DNA of 64,000 nt from Flaccisagitta enflata (GCA_965153355.1 OZ231128.1:248001-312000), one strand, 5' to 3'; shown: positions 33,278-46,189, counted from the stretch's first letter. The notes: generated by a model from the sequence alone, not told the origin. A program made the numbers and translations.

Positions 33278-33588
33278 TTTTTAGTCGCGTGCACGCGACT
33301 CTAAGACCCACTCTGTCTATCTGTTGGTCGGTCCGTCAGTCTGTTGGTCCGTCTGTCCGTCACACTTAGTTTTTTTTTGTTTTACATCATTTTATGTCAT
33401 TTAAAGTCATTTTAAGTCATTTAAAGTTTTTTCAGTCAATTTATTTTAGTCTTTTAGTCTTTTTGTCTTTTTGTCTTTTTGTCTTTTTGTCTTTTAGTCT
33501 TTTAGTCATTTAGTCTTTTAGTCTTTTGATCTTTTGGTCTTATGGTCTTAACAACCGCACGCGACTGTAAGGTGTTGGCCTTGTTTTT
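33278..33588 (-). mobile_element. Family A element with AAGTCATTTT interior
   Basis: On the plus strand it begins TTTTTAGTCGCG and contains the perfect 18-bp palindrome AGTCGCGTGCACGCGACT. GGTCGGTCCGTC units, about 170 bp of AAGTCATTTT and TCTTTTAGTCTTTT repeats follow, and it ends CCGCACGCGACTGTAAGG, TGTTGGCCTTGTTTTT. It belongs to the subfamily whose 5' end reads ACAAGGCCAACA. Confidence 0.85.
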
Positions 33589-33771
33589 AACCAATTGAAT
33601 TCCGAGCATTGTTCCTGATGCATATCTGTTCTAAATTTTCATTTGGATGAATGCAAAACTGTCACTTATTACAAACATACATTGAAAATTTGAAGACTTT
33701 TGATCCAGTAGTTTAGGAGCTACAAAGTTGTACAATAATGCACTCCGATCCAAAGACGGCGTATACCATGA

Positions 33772-33872
33772 AGTATACACAAACTATCTTACAGAAGTTA
33801 CAATCAAAGATTACTTATGTACCGATGGAAGTATTGACACTAGCAATATTGATTAGAAAACCATACCTCTAT
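33772..33872. repeat. Dispersed repeat H, copy 2
   Basis: The reverse complement matches 7127-7237 (TGTGTATACTT, TTACTTATGTACCGATGG/TACATTAGTAATC, TGACACTAGCAATATTGATT). Confidence 0.65.
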
Positions 33873-34148
33873 AATAGGACGCTATGAATACCCCAGTAAC
33901 TTATGTGCAAACACGATATGTATTGCGGACCTACTGACACACCAAAAGATCGACTGTCTTTTTGATAAGATTAAGAAATCCTTTCATTTCTTGTTTAAAT
34001 GTGGCAGTTTTGCTCCAGTTATCACTCCTCCATAATAAATAAGTTTTCTATCATACTGTTGGTTACGTTTGTCAGGGTGCCTTGAAAAGCCGAGATTGTA
34101 ATTCCCCTGGCAAAAAGGCTATTCCGCGGCGTGACTATCAAATCAATC

Positions 34149-34274
34149 AGGAACCATCATTACGGTGGCTTTGAAGTTTCTATAGATATGTACAACAGAG
34201 GCAAAATTTGCATGATGAAAACAAAGATTGCAACGATAATTCAATGCAAACTTCAGCCTCACCCTAACGATGGT
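34149..34274. mobile_element. Short TIR element (~126 bp)
   Basis: CAGGAACCATCATTACGGTG at the left pairs with TCACCCTAACGATGGTTCCTG, here as CACCCTAACGATGGTTCCTG, at the right. No coding capacity. The target duplication is unclear. Confidence 0.65.
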
Positions 34275-34500
34275 TCCTGGTTGTATTGAGAGTTCTGCAA
34301 TTGCTCATTTGAGAGAAACGAAAACATTTTTGCCAAGGGAAGTTCAATGTTGCCATTTCTAGGCACTCTGGCTAACGTACTGTTGGTCTGTTTTTGGGCT
34401 ATTCTCTTTTGGGTTTGATCTTTCAACATCTCCATAAACGCGATACTTCTTCCGTCTGGTTGGTTACAAGTTTGACCCTTGTGTGGTTTGTTTTCCTCCT
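34262..34500 (-). CDS. Weak candidate coding segment, product unknown
   Basis: A minus frame of about 80 non-repetitive codons contains GRSIAFMEMLKDQTQKRI, NSTLARVPRNGNIELP and FSFLSNEQLQNSQYNQ. It is fed upstream by a GA-rich microsatellite, so length alone is not meaningful, and its end overlaps a MITE arm. A possible donor (TTAGG/GTGAGG) falls near 34258. The composition is protein-like but evidence is thin. Confidence 0.15.
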
Positions 34501-34526
34501 TGTTTATCTGATGCCTTCTCGCTTCT

Positions 34527-35147
<621 letters not shown>

Positions 35148-35337
35148 GCTGATACATATCTATTTCTTTCACTTTCTCTTTCTCCACCTGGTTCTGTCTG
35201 TGTCTCTGTCTCTCATGTTCCATCAGGCGTTCAGTGAGGCATGAAAATTACTTAGTTCTTTCCCTGAGGCTATTCTGTATTCCTTATATCATTTCGCGCT
35301 AGCCTCATTTTTCTTCCTCACCTTCATTACCATATTC

Positions 35338-35484
<147 letters not shown>

Positions 35485-35729
35485 TTTATTTCCGTTACTC
35501 CTTCTTTCCTCCTCACCTTTTTTCCTGCTTCTGTTTCTTTTCTTGAATTCTTTTTGAGGAGTGCTGCACGACTCTATAAGCCACTATTTGGTCCGTCAGT
35601 CTGTCCATCCGTCCGTCGGTTGGTCACATTTGTCTATACTGAGCTATTTTCATATTGCCGCTCCTGCTGGAGTGTTTGACTGGCCCCCATTACCACAGTT
35701 GGAAAAATTGAGAGGAAAAAAAAGAAAAT

Positions 35730-35935
35730 TAACCTCCATTCCTTGACTTGTCTTACATGAAATTCTTAATCTGTCTCTGAATGCATAAATTTGCATTTCT
35801 AAAAACATGGCCCTTTTCTAAAGACATATAAGAAAGGGGCCATGTTCTTAGAAATGCAAAATTTTGCATTCAGAGAGAGATTAAGAATTTCACGCGAAAT
35901 GATTTTCCAAACTTGCTGTTCCTGTGCACTGCAAC
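35730..35935. mobile_element. Hairpin element F (copy 2)
   Basis: Same arms as 17885-18080 (TTAATCTGTCTCTGAATGCA and TGCATTCAGAGAGAGATTAA), with the same flanking TTCACGCGAAATGATTT and GTTCCTGTGCACTGCAAC. It lies in unit 1 of the 1-kb duplication. Confidence 0.85.
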
Positions 35936-36029
35936 TTACCTATAGTTAATAGAAACTAATAATGAACACGCCACGCCACTGAAAATTCATTGGTAGGATA
36001 AAAGAAGAAGAAAAGAAATTATTTGTCAC

Positions 36030-36260
36030 GTGCTATGTGCCTCGACAATCCGCTTTGTCGGTCAGTCAGTCGGTTAGTCAGTAACACTAAGGGTTTTTTC
36101 TCAAATTTTGAGTAGGTTTTGTGTCAGTGCTTACGCTCAAAATCACTGCCCCCGCCCACCTGCACGCAAATAGGCTAGCCGTGTTTCCGGCCTTGTTCCT
36201 TTCATCACTGCCCCCGCCCACCTGCAGACAAATTGGCTAGCCGTGTTTGCAGCCATGTCG
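36030..36260 (-). mobile_element. Family A copy, with a second A 5' fragment
   Basis: GACAATCCGCTTTGTCGGTC and GTCAGTCGGTTAGTCAG are followed by CTGCCCCCGCCCACCTGCAC and GGCTAGCCGTGTTTCCGGCC, i.e. an A copy with a decayed hairpin. A second 5' end (CCACCTGCAGACAAATTGGC) follows directly. It is duplicated at about 37030-37260. Confidence 0.65.
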
Positions 36261-36360
36261 ATATCGGATTAGCTGAAAATATAAAATGTGGAAACTAATC
36301 TCATGGAATGGTGGAAATTCATTCATTCAATCATTTGATTTTCGTCTTTGGATGTCTTTT

Positions 36361-36485
<125 letters not shown>

Positions 36486-36728
36486 TTTATTTCCGTTACT
36501 CCTTCTTTCCTCCTCACCTTTTTTCCTGCTTCTGTTTCTTTTCTTGAATTCTTTTTGAGGAGTGCTGCACGACTCTATAAGCCACTATTTGGTCCGTCAG
36601 TCTGTCCATCCGTCCGTCGGTTGGTCACATTTGTCTATACTGAGCTATTTTCATATTGCCGCTCCTGCTGGAGTGTTTGACTGGCCCCCATTACCACAGT
36701 TGGAAAAATTGAGAGGAAAAAAAAGGAA

Positions 36729-36934
36729 ATTAACCTCCATTCCTTGACTTGTCTTACATGAAATTCTTAATCTGTCTCTGAATGCATAAATTTGCATTTC
36801 TAAAAACATGGCCTGTTCTAAAGACATATAAGAAAGGGGCCATGTTCTTAGAAATGCAAAATTTTGCATTCAGGGAGAGAATAAGAATTTCACGCGAAAT
36901 GATTTTCCAAACTTGCTGTTCCTGTGCACTGCAA
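36729..36934. mobile_element. Hairpin element F (copy 3)
   Basis: Identical to the 35730 copy apart from a one-base deletion and two substitutions in the arms. It lies in unit 2 of the 1-kb duplication. Confidence 0.85.
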
Positions 36935-37360
36935 CTTACCTATAGTTAATAGAAACTAATAATGAACACGCCACGCCACTGAAAATTCATTGGTAGGATA
37001 AAAGAAGAAGAAAAGAAATTATTTGTCACGTGCTATGTGCCTCGACAATCCGCTTTGTCGGTCAGTCAGTCGGTTAGTCAGTAACACTAAGGGTTTTTTC
37101 TCAAATTTTGAGTAGGTTTTGTGTCAGTGCTTACGCTCAAAATCACTGCCCCCGCCCACCTGCACGCAAATAGGCTAGCCGTGTTTCCGGCCTTGTTCCT
37201 TTCATCACTGCCCCCGCCCACCTGCAGACAAATTGGCTAGCCGTGTTTGCAGCCATGTCGATATCGGATTAGCTGAAAATATAAAATGTGGAAACTAATC
37301 TCATGGAATGGTGGAAATTCATTCATTCAATCATTTGATTTTCGTCTTTGGATGTCTTTT

Positions 37361-37453
<93 letters not shown>

Positions 37454-37589
37454 GTCATCTCTATATCCGTCTTTCCCTTTTTTTTCCCTTGTATTTTTTT
37501 ATTCAAGTTGCCTTTTTTTTTTCTTTCAAAAGAAAAAAAGTTTCTTCATTTGAATTCGTAGTTCTTTGCGTTGTAAGCGTCCGTTTATA

Positions 37590-37879
37590 TGGGGGCGTTT
37601 CTAGTCAAAGACGATCGCGTTTTGAAAGGGACACTCGGTCGCTCGCTACGTTTGTTCGCTCGCACCGCTCACTCCGCTCACTCGCTCCGCAGCGCTCCGC
37701 AGCGCTCCGCAGCGCTCCGCAGCGCTCCGCTCCCTTCGCTCGCTCACTCCGTTCACGGGCTCGCTCACTCACTTCGCTCACTCCCTCTTGGGACAGTTGA
37801 AAATCTTGAATATGTGTTCACGCTGTTATCGCGTTTCACGGGAGGGAACGTGTTTTTGGTCGTCACCAGAAACACGCTC
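37590..37879 (+). mobile_element. Family C element with GCAGCGCTCC expansion
   Basis: GGGGGCGTTTCTAGTCAAAG to CACCAGAAACACGCTC. The core has a 10-bp tandem repeat GCAGCGCTCC (four units near 37688-37730). Otherwise it matches other C copies, including GGGACAGTTGAAAATCTTGA. Confidence 0.82.
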
Positions 37880-38011
37880 TATGTCATATGCAAAACAGTT
37901 CCTACTGAGAGCGCGTTAACGATCTACCGTAGGGATTTTGATTTCTTAACCGATATGGCCGAGAAAAAGGAAAAACGACACACGCACGGACTCACAGACA
38001 GACAGACCGAG

Positions 38012-38048
<37 letters not shown>

Positions 38049-38226
38049 TGAAAGAAACAGAAAGAGACCTGAATGGGAATAAACCTGTCCCATCTAGCTG
38101 CTCTCGCCAAAAAAATATGTCTATATAGTTACAGGCCTAAAGTCTCAACCTAAAATCAGACCCCTTTCAGATACAGTAGGTCTGTCTTCACTCTCTCGGT
38201 CCTGAGTTCCATTTTTTCTAAGCCTA

Positions 38227-39883
38227 ACCTTGGGGAAATAAAGAATGGCGGAATATTGAAAACAAAAAAAAATCGGTGATGCTCAGAAAGCTCTTCAAAA
38301 GATCTTTCATTTTCGTCGTGTCTGGAAACTCTGGCTCAAACTGTTTAAAAGTTAGAGCTATTTGAATGAGACTACCCCTTTTCTGCTCTGACCTCATGTC
38401 AAGAATGATTGCTCAAAAATTAATATCAAAGAACCATAGGAAAACTTCTCTGATTTTGATGAAATTTGAACTGGAAGCAATACATACCTTCATCTAACAG
38501 CTCCTAAAAAATTATCCAAATCGGACAATTTTTTCCGTCCTTTTTGTCATGAGAAAGATTTTGAAATTTTCAAGAAAAACCCGAGGTAATGAGATAACAA
38601 CCTTTTTCTTTTTAAATTATTTTCACTATGAAAATTTGACAAAAATCACATCAAATTCATGACGGTTTTGAAGGTCTGGGAAAGATCTTTAGGCGTGACC
38701 GTCAAAGAAAATGTTTTGTTAAGACAGTAGTGATTTAAACGCAACTATAGCAAAGGATGTCGATTTTGGTCTGTTTTTCTGAGATCAGGAATAAAAGAAG
38801 TATGAAAACCATAGTAACAAGGCCGGATACACGGGCCAAGACGGTGCGCCGAGCGTTATTAATTCATAGCTATCTCTAGCTCCATCAGACCTATCCCTAG
38901 CTCTTTCAGACCATTCCTAGCTCTATCAGACCTATCCCGCCAGGCGTTATTAATCCATAGCTACCCCTAGCTCCATCAGACCTATCCCTAGCTCTATCAG
39001 AACATTCCTAGCTCTATAAGACCTATCCCGAGCTCTATCAGGCCTCTCCCGAGCTCTATCATACCTTTCCCGAGCTCTATCAGACCTATCCCGAGCTCTA
39101 TCAGACCCATCACCAGCTCTATCAGACCTATCCCCAGCTCTATCAGACCTATCTCCAGCTCTATCAGACCTATCCTAAGACCTATCCGACCTATCACCAG
39201 ACCTATCCGACCTATCCCCAGCTCTATAAGACCCAACCGTAGCTGATTATATTAGTGAATGAAATGACGAGTATCATTCATGATGAACAAAATGAGTTTT
39301 CTATTGATTTCAAACATTTTTAGCGATTTTTCATTCGAACATGATCAAGGGATGGACGGACGGACGGACAGAGCTATGGCGCATCTAAAAATCATCCTAG
39401 CATATTTCTGAATCATTTCCAGTGATTTTTGCTTCTTTTCGAGATTTTCAACTCGAGCGTGACCAACCGACCAACCAACCAACCAACCGACCGACAGACA
39501 GAGCCTCTTATAGAGGTGCTATGGCGCACCTAAAAATCATCCGATTAACACAAAAATTGATTTGGTATGAGAAGACATAAAACCTAATTACCACCTAAAA
39601 TTTTGTCGCAATTGGATTAAGTCTTCTATCATTTTTGTACTTTTATATTTTTTACTAATTCCTTTCCATTGCGATACGGGCAGACCAGAAAATGAGTAGT
39701 ATTTTTCAAATCACTGTAGCTTCCAAACCATTTGAGCTAAAATTTCCAGACACAATTCAAATGAAAGATCTTTCGAAGAGCTTTCTAGGCATCACCAATT
39801 TTAACCTATTTTTCTTACGTTGAGGTTCAGAAGAAAGGTTTTAAAAATCCGCCATTTTTTATTTCCCCAAGGTTAGAACAAGC
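38227..39883. mobile_element. Family K TA-flanked TIR element (~1.66 kb)
   Basis: Ends ACCTTGGGGAAATAAAGAAT and the counterpart ATTTTTTATTTCCCCAAGGT border TA (38225-38226, 39884-39885). GGCGGA and TCCGCC follow, and deeper inverted matches include AAAGCTCTTCAAAAGATCTT versus AAAGATCTTTCGAAGAGCTT. The layout resembles families I and J. The centre is occupied by A-family material and a minisatellite. Confidence 0.75.
38816..39540 (+). mobile_element. Family A-derived complex with CTATCAGACC minisatellite
   Basis: The 5' end AACAAGGCCGGATACACGGG starts at about 38816. From about 38870 to 39240 there are about 19 units of roughly 20 bp, CTATCAGACCTATCCCTAG. Two A-type 3' ends follow, at about 39345-39395 (GGACGGACGGACAGAGC, CTATGGCGCATCTAAAAATC) and 39455-39535 (CTTATAGAGGTGCTATGGCG, CACCTAAAAATC). 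The last has a variant hairpin, GGTGC...GCACC. Confidence 0.65.
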
Positions 39884-40171
39884 CCTCTCTGACTCGAATA
39901 TGACCTAGTTGCCTCCATATCAACCCGTCAATGCTTACTTTTTAGTTTTTACCCTGCAAGCCCAAAATGTGCTGTATACTTTTGGCGTCTCGAACATACT
40001 TTAAGTTTCATCCTTGATTCATCGGAAGGCCAACCGACAGACACCAATCTATGGCCAACATTTGGGTGCCCGAGTCCATGATCCCCACGTACGTCCAATG
40101 ATTGCAACAACCACCGAGACGCCCATAACAGTCTTTTACCACTCACAGAATCTGATGGCCTCTTATGTAGA

Positions 40172-40290
40172 AATAAACAAGGCCGGATACACGGCCAATA
40201 AGCAGTCGCTGGCGGGTGTGTAGGGACAGTACACTGAGGGGCAGGGGCAGTAAATAAATGGGCAGGCGCTGTATTTTGGCTGGGCAGGGG
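40172..40290 (+). mobile_element. Family A 5' part
   Basis: AACAAGGCCGGATACACGGC, CAGTCGCTGGCGGGTGTG and repeated GGGCAGG(G/C)GCTGT phrases. No 3' hairpin is present downstream. Confidence 0.6.
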
Positions 40291-40517
40291 CTGTTGTGCT
40301 CAGAAATCACAATTACGGTCAAAAGATTTTATCCAGCTATGTCAAACCTCGTTCATGTTACGTATCTTTACTTACATTTCATGTTGTAAAATTGTTGTTT
40401 CGTTTTTACTTCGTCGCTTTTGGCCGCGGTTGTTTACATCAATTCTCCAATCTATTACGTATTTCGTTTTACCGAATGTTTTTATTCGTCGATTTCCCCT
40501 CTCAAATTGCCCACTGC

Positions 40518-40745
40518 ATTTTTAGTTGCGGACGTGCAACTCTATAAGAGGCTTTGTCCGTCCGCCGGTCCGTCAGTGCGTCCGTCCGTCCGTCCGTCGA
40601 AAAAGTGCAAAAACGAGCTTCTGAGATGCTTTTGGAGTATGTGTCTGCGTTAGGAAGGGGTTTGGGTGGGGCGTTGGTTGTGGATGGGGGTTGACTGCCC
40701 CTGCCCACCCGTCCACAACGATATTGTGACCCCGCGTCACTTGTT
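40518..40745 (-). mobile_element. Family A element, GCGGGGTCAC subfamily
   Basis: On plus it starts TTTTTAGTTGCGGACGTGCA, ACTCTATAAGAGGCTTTGTC, then GTCCGTCCGTC, and ends ACCCGTCCACAACGATATTG, TGACCCCGC. The hairpin stem reads GTTGC/GCAAC instead of GTCGC/GCGAC, a paired change on both sides. Confidence 0.8.
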
Positions 40746-40861
40746 TGGTAATGTTTGTTTTGATGCGCCTATTTTGGCCTTATTGTCTTCTGCGCCATTT
40801 ACCAGCGTTTCCGGAAAATGGAAACTGCGTCAAATTTCTCTGGGTTTGTTTCTACTGACTA

Positions 40862-41075
40862 CAAGAATCTCGATTGTTTCTGTGAAACACGTTTTTAGCG
40901 TGAACACATATTCAGGAATTTACACTGTCCCGTGAGGAAGTGAGCAAACTGAGTGAGCAAGCCCGTGAAAGGCTTAAGCAAGCAAAGCAAGCATAGCAAA
41001 TAAGCGGAGTGAGCGGAGCGAGCGAATGAATGTAGCGAGCAACTGAGTGGCCCGTAAAAAACGCGATCGTCTGTG
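40862..41075 (-). mobile_element. Family C element (diverged)
   Basis: TTTCTGTGAAACACGTTTTT, GTGAACACATATTCAGGAAT, GTCCCGTGAGGAAGTGAGC and GGAGTGAGCGGAGCGAGC, then AACGCGATCGTCTGTGACTT. Terminal bases are eroded. Confidence 0.72.
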
Positions 41076-41404
41076 ACTTTTAACGCGGGCTCGAGAAACC
41101 ACAATATTTCCGTTTCTTAGTCTCAATACCATAAGGGCCAAAGCCTTATCAAAGTTGCCAAGCATCTCTTTGTACACCATTATCCTTACACCCTCACCTA
41201 GAGATTGACCTTAGATCCGGAATCTGAGTCCTTGTGAATTTTCCGATTTCTCTTTTAAGTGCGGCCGGTCTAGAGGGACTAACGGCATGAGCTTTAGCTT
41301 TAATTATTCAGCTTGAATTTGGTCCTGAAAGATACCTTGGCGTATGCACATAACTCTGCTCATCTCATTGATCAAAATTTTGAACTTCAAAAAAGCCCTT
41401 AATG

Positions 41405-41675
41405 AGGAGTTTTTTTTAAAAGTGGGGTGCAATTGACAGGAAATTGTTTGATTCGCCTAGATCCCAAATCTTGTATTTTCCCTTTTTTTTTCAAACTTTG
41501 AAATTTTTTGTGTCTCACGTCGAAGACTAAGAAAAAAAAACCACAAAATATTTTTTTTGAAAAATGTTTTTCAAAAATGGGTTGCAATCAATAGGGAAAT
41601 TGTTTGATTCGCATAGATCCTATAATCCTGTAATCCTGTAACTTTACTTTTTTTTCAAAAAACTTGGACTCTGTT
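41405..41675 (+). repeat. Diverged ~157-bp direct duplication
   Basis: GGGAAATTGTTTGATTCGC-type sequence (AGGAAATTGTTTGATTCGCC at about 41437, and GGGAAATTGTTTGATTCGCA at about 41593) followed by TAGATCC and a T-run then CAAA recurs once. Confidence 0.7.
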
Positions 41676-42160
41676 GAAATTCACTGTCGGCCACATTTTA
41701 AAAGAACTAAAGTATTTGAGCCAAAACTTTGAAATTTGAAACGAGCAACATTGAAAGCACTGAGCAGGTCCATGCAAAAGATTGAGCCACTGACTGACCT
41801 AGGAAAATTTTTTAGTCTAAGGCTCACCACACCCCCAATTTTGCGACAAGCCCCCCCCCCAACCACCACCATCCCCACAACGCCACCGCTCTCAAAAAAA
41901 GCAAGAGGCTGGAACGAACATCTTAATTGCTTCGATGTTTACTGTCAGAGAGCTTTCTTTTCTGTTAACTTTGTGTTTTCTTTTCCTTCCCTTTCCTCTT
42001 CTTTCCTTTTCTTTATCTTTCCTCTTCTTTTGATCTCTGCTTTGGCATTTAGCACCATCAGCTTCATCTTACATAAACTTCTTTCTTTCTTTTTAGCCTC
42101 TTTTCTCTAGCAACTGTGCTCCTTTCATTGATAATCTTGTTCTTCTCCCTTTTCGCTTTT
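41676..42160. other. No recognised feature; C-run and T-rich DNA
   Basis: A C-run and CCACCACCATCCCCAC near 41855-41885 are followed by a CTTTTCTTTCC pyrimidine-rich stretch. No repeat arms or credible coding sequence. Confidence 0.45.
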
Positions 42161-42161
42161 T

Positions 42162-42990
42162 GGGCAGCGGCCCCAAAGGGGACGAAGTCCTGTAGAACAC
42201 AGGGGGAATCTGTCCGTCCGTCCGTACGTCCCCCCCCTCCCGCCCCACCCTCTGGGCTCCGTCTCCTTAGGGGCTCAAATCCAAACTGTATGGCCCAAAT
42301 CCAAGCAAAATGGCCCAAATCCAGCCAAAATGGGCCAAATCCTGGCAAAATGGCCCAAATCCAGCCAAAATGGGCCAAATCCTGGCAAAATGGCCCTAAG
42401 ACAGGGTAAAATTGGCCAAAATTGGCTAGAAAGCCTGAATCCTGGCCTGAATTCTTTCATTTTTGCCCCTTACACTTAGATTCTGGCATCCAAAACCCAC
42501 ATCCAAGCCTTTGAGACCCAGATCCTGACCTTTGGGACCCAGATTCTGACCTCCCAGACCTAGGTTCTGGCCTCAGAGACCTAAATCCTAGCCTCAGAGT
42601 CCCAAATCCTGGCCTCAGAAACTGAAATCCTTGCCTCGGAGACCGAGAAATTGGTCTCTGAGACCCAGATTCTGGCCTCAGAGACCCAGATCCTGGCCTG
42701 CTCCTCCCTCAACTTAACCTACAAACTATACAATGAGGGCAAGGGTACCATTGGCCATATACTGCCTTTTGTCATATCTCCATGGTATTCAGTGAAAATT
42801 TGAATAACAGGGCATCCTGGACAGAAGGTAGGCAAACAGAAGGACGGACGGACGAACGGACAGATTCCCCCTGTGTTTTACAGGACTTCGTTCCCTTTGG
42901 GGCCGCTGCCCTGCTCCCTCTCAACCTTAATCGCTTTCTACTCAAGCAGGGCACGGGTACCGCTGACCACTTACTGCCTTTGGGCTGCTA
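42162..42990. mobile_element. Family B foldback, large copy
   Basis: The left arm GGGCAGCGGCCCCAAAGGGG, GACGAAGTCCTGTAGAACAC at 42162 is inverted at 42845-42915 (CCCTGTGTTTTACAGGACTT, CCTTTGGGGCCGCTGCCC). The longer terminal segment GCAGGGCACGGGTACCGC follows on the right. The interior has two minisatellites, GGCCCAAATCCAGCCAAAAT (42280-42420) and AGACCCAGATTCTGGCCTC (42480-42690). A partial extra terminal segment lies at about 42705-42780. Confidence 0.8.
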
Positions 42991-43552
42991 TTTCTTTTTG
43001 CGTTTCTGTCTCCTCTTGCATGACTGTGCAAAGTCTGTTTGTCAGTCTGGATCTTTTACAGTCTGACTATTTGTCTCAGTGAGTTGCTGTGTCAAGAACA
43101 GTCTGGCCGTTCCAGTCACTATTTTCTCACCAGTCAAACTTATGCGCGATATCCTTACTACGTCTATCTTATACAGTTAAGTTACTTTGCTCGAATGCGT
43201 ATGTAAGTTTGATAACTAGCGGCATTTTATTCTTTGAATAATTGTTTTTTCTGGTTCTATTTTTCCTGTTCTTTTTTTCTTTCTTTTTGTCATTCATTTT
43301 GTCTTCCTCCACCTTCAACCCTCCTTTCTTTAAAATGGTTAATGTATTTTTCTTTCCCTTTTCTTCAGTTAGTTGTGAGACATGATCTTTTTCTTTGTCT
43401 CTTACTTTCTCCTTGTTGCTTTTTTTCGTCTTGATCTTTATCAGTTCTTTAAAAGCCTCTATCTTCCTCCTTATCTTCACCTCTCTTCTTCAACATCGTT
43501 CCTCAGTCTGTTTGTCTGTCAGTTCGTCGGTCTATATGTGTCAATCTTTCTC

Positions 43553-43759
<207 letters not shown>

Positions 43760-43781
43760 CTTTCTCTTTTTTTTTTTGCAG

Positions 43782-43852
43782 AGATCCTTCAAATCCAAAA
43801 GAATCTTTTCATTCTGGACCTCCTCTTCTGGAGCCGTATATCCTCTCAAAAG
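43782..43852 (+). CDS. Weak candidate 71-bp exon, product unknown
   Basis: A long pyrimidine tract ending TTTTTTTTTTGCAG (43781) is followed by 71 bp and then AAAAG/GTACTT. Two frames are open; one reads DPSNPKESFHSGPPLLEPY. The acceptor looks strong but may simply reflect the microsatellite. No neighbouring exon was found. Confidence 0.17.
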
Positions 43853-43859
43853 GTACTTA

Positions 43860-44640
43860 GTGCTTAACTGACTATCTCTCTTTCAAGTAAAAAGGTCTTT
43901 CTGTTCTTCTTTATGTCTTCTGTGTTTCATATTTTGAAGTTAACAATCTGACATGTTGCTTTCTCTCTCTCCCTTGATTGGCTGCTGGCTTCGTTTCTAA
44001 TTCCCTTTTCCAATGGCGACCTTACGTAAGGATTTTTGTCATGTCAAAAATGTCATTTGATCATTTCTCGCCTTTCTTTTTAGGCAGCGGCCCCCACAAT
44101 CCGCCATGATGGGAAGAAAGGGTAGAGTTGACATATTGAAAAAAGTTTGTATTTTGTTATTTTTCACTCGTACTAATCTCATTGGTTCCAAATGTTAAAA
44201 AAAAATTCCTTCGAATTTATCACTAGTATGAAAATAATGAATAAATGTGTCTTTAATTAGTGTACAAGTCAATGGGGGTCATAAAAGTTACAGGATCATC
44301 TAGGATCCGCGCCGTTTGGCTTTTGTACACATACAGCATCATTCGTATCATGTACGTGGAGTTTACTTTGATGCGCGCGCTGTCGGAAATGAATCTCAGC
44401 TGAGAACGAGCCTAATATATGATTACTCAATCATACAAATTAGGTTATGAGTAATCGGTCATTCTCTTCTTACTCTAAAGTTCTACATTATTAAGTATCA
44501 AGTTTTATCATCCAGACACTTTTCATGAAGTTGTTTAAGGTCTTTTTAAAGATAATGGTAGCACACAGGGAAAATCGTAACCCTTTTTCTTTCATTCTGA
44601 TAGAAACAATATTAGAGAAATTGACCCTTTTGTTTTCCTC
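43860..44640. other. No recognised feature, apart from a short family B fragment
   Basis: About 780 bp of mixed DNA containing only a 20-bp family B fragment (GGCAGCGGCCCCCACAATCC, about 44083). It may be unique sequence. Confidence 0.45.
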
Positions 44641-45100
44641 AGTTTTCTTGGGGGAAGCGAGTTGCTCTAGAGCTGTCTAAGGGTTGTCTTAGAGTTTTCA
44701 TAGAGTTGTCTAAGAGTTATCTCCGAGTTGTCCAAGTGTTGTCATACTGTTGTCCTGGACTTGTCCGAGAGTTGTCCGAGAGTTGTCCTAATTGTCCAAG
44801 AGTCATTCTGAAGTTGTCTAAGAGTTGTCAAAGATGTCATGGAATTGATTTTCAAGTGTCCTGGAATTGTTCTAAAATTGTCTTACCGTTTTCCTAAGTT
44901 GTCTTAGATTTGTCCTAAAGATGTCCTAGACTTATGCTAGAGTTGTCCCAATTGTCCTTCAGTTGTTTTAGGGTTGTTTTGGCGTTGTCCAAGTTGTCCT
45001 AGAGTTGTTTTGAAGGTGTGCTAGAATTGTCCAACTGTGGTCTTAGAGTTGTCCTAGTTTTCTAAAATGTCCTAGTTGTCCTAGTGTTGTATTTTATTTG
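44640..45100 (+). repeat. Degenerate 11-14 bp minisatellite AGTTGTCCTAG
   Basis: About 35 imperfect units of AGTTGTC(C/T)(A/T)AG type with variable spacing. The short Ser/Val/Leu frame is an artefact. Confidence 0.9.
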
Positions 45101-45242
45101 CCATAATTGAGGTCACCAGATCATTTGGTCAGGAGCAGTGGGGCCAAAAACCGCGAAAACCCAGGGGTGTATAAAGTTGAGTGTTCCCCCCCCCCCCAGG
45201 GGTAATAAAATCAAAGAGTCTGGAGATTGGGAAGAAAATCAA

Positions 45243-45628
45243 CAAGGCCAACACCTATAAGTCGCGTGCGAGACTTACAGACAAAGAGTGACTTAGAATG
45301 ACTTAGAATGACTTTCAATGACTTAGAATGACCTAAAATGACCAAAATTGACTTAAAATGACTAAAAAAACAAAAAACCAAAAATAACTGAAAATAACTT
45401 AAAATGACTTAAAATGACTTAAAATGACTTAGACTGACTCAAAATGACTTAGAATAACTATAAATGACTTAAAATGACTTAAAATGACCTAAGAGTTGAC
45501 GTTATAGTACAAAAAAGTAAAGTGTGACGGACCGACGGACGGACGGACGGACGGACCGACGGACGGACGGACCGACGGACGGACGGACCGACAAAGCGGG
45601 TTGTAGAGTCGCGTGCACGCGACTAAAA
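45243..45628 (+). mobile_element. Family A element, AAGGCCAACA subfamily
   Basis: AACAAGGCCAACACCTATAA, GTCGCGTGCGAGACTTACAG, then about 200 bp of ATGACTTAAA units, GGACGGACCGACGG units and the terminal perfect palindrome AGTCGCGTGCACGCGACT plus AAAAA. A partial A sequence (GGTCACCAGATCATTTGGTC) sits just upstream at 45115-45175. Confidence 0.85.
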
Positions 45629-45844
45629 ACTTGAAAAAAAAAATCTTTTGAAGATGTAATACATTTGGTAGTACCAAAAGGTAAAATACAAGTACTACAA
45701 CACAATTCAACGCTATTTAAACCTAAAATTGATTGTTTAATAGCTTTGAGGGGAAGAAAATCAAAGATTTTGCAACATGACGCAACATGTAGCGAGGAAG
45801 AAAATCAAAGGCAGAGGGGGGAATAAAATCAAAAGCCGCTTAAT

Positions 45845-45962
45845 TATCTGCACCCCTGTGAAAACCCCAAAAATAAAGTGTGACAGATGGACCAACAGAC
45901 AGATAAAGGGACCAACGGACCGACAAAGCAGGGTGTAGTCGCATAGTACGCGACTTAAAAAT
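45845..45962 (+). mobile_element. Family A 3' half
   Basis: AAATAAAGTGTGACAGATGG, GACCAACGGACCGACAAAGC, then GTAGTCGCATAGTACGCGAC and TTAAAAA. The hairpin is AGTCGC...GCGACT with a TATGCTA-type loop. Confidence 0.7.
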
Positions 45963-46189
45963 TTAGCCGCAAAATACAATGGAAACCACCGGACACAACA
46001 CTCACAATTGCTAGAGCTTTCCTCAGATTATCCTGACAATTCCCGTGACTGGAGATGTCTAGTGTGGGTTTACAACAACAGATTCAAAATTACTTTTGAT
46101 TCATAGGCAGCTATTATTGTACTACTTCGTTGTGGATACAGTCTATTTCCATCTCTATTGGTCTGTCTATAATGTATGAACCAACAAGC

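Noticed and set aside
38997-39236. Minus frame of GLIELGIGLIEL repeats as a leucine-rich protein
   Set aside because: It is the reverse translation of the ~20-bp CTATCAGACC minisatellite in a family A complex.
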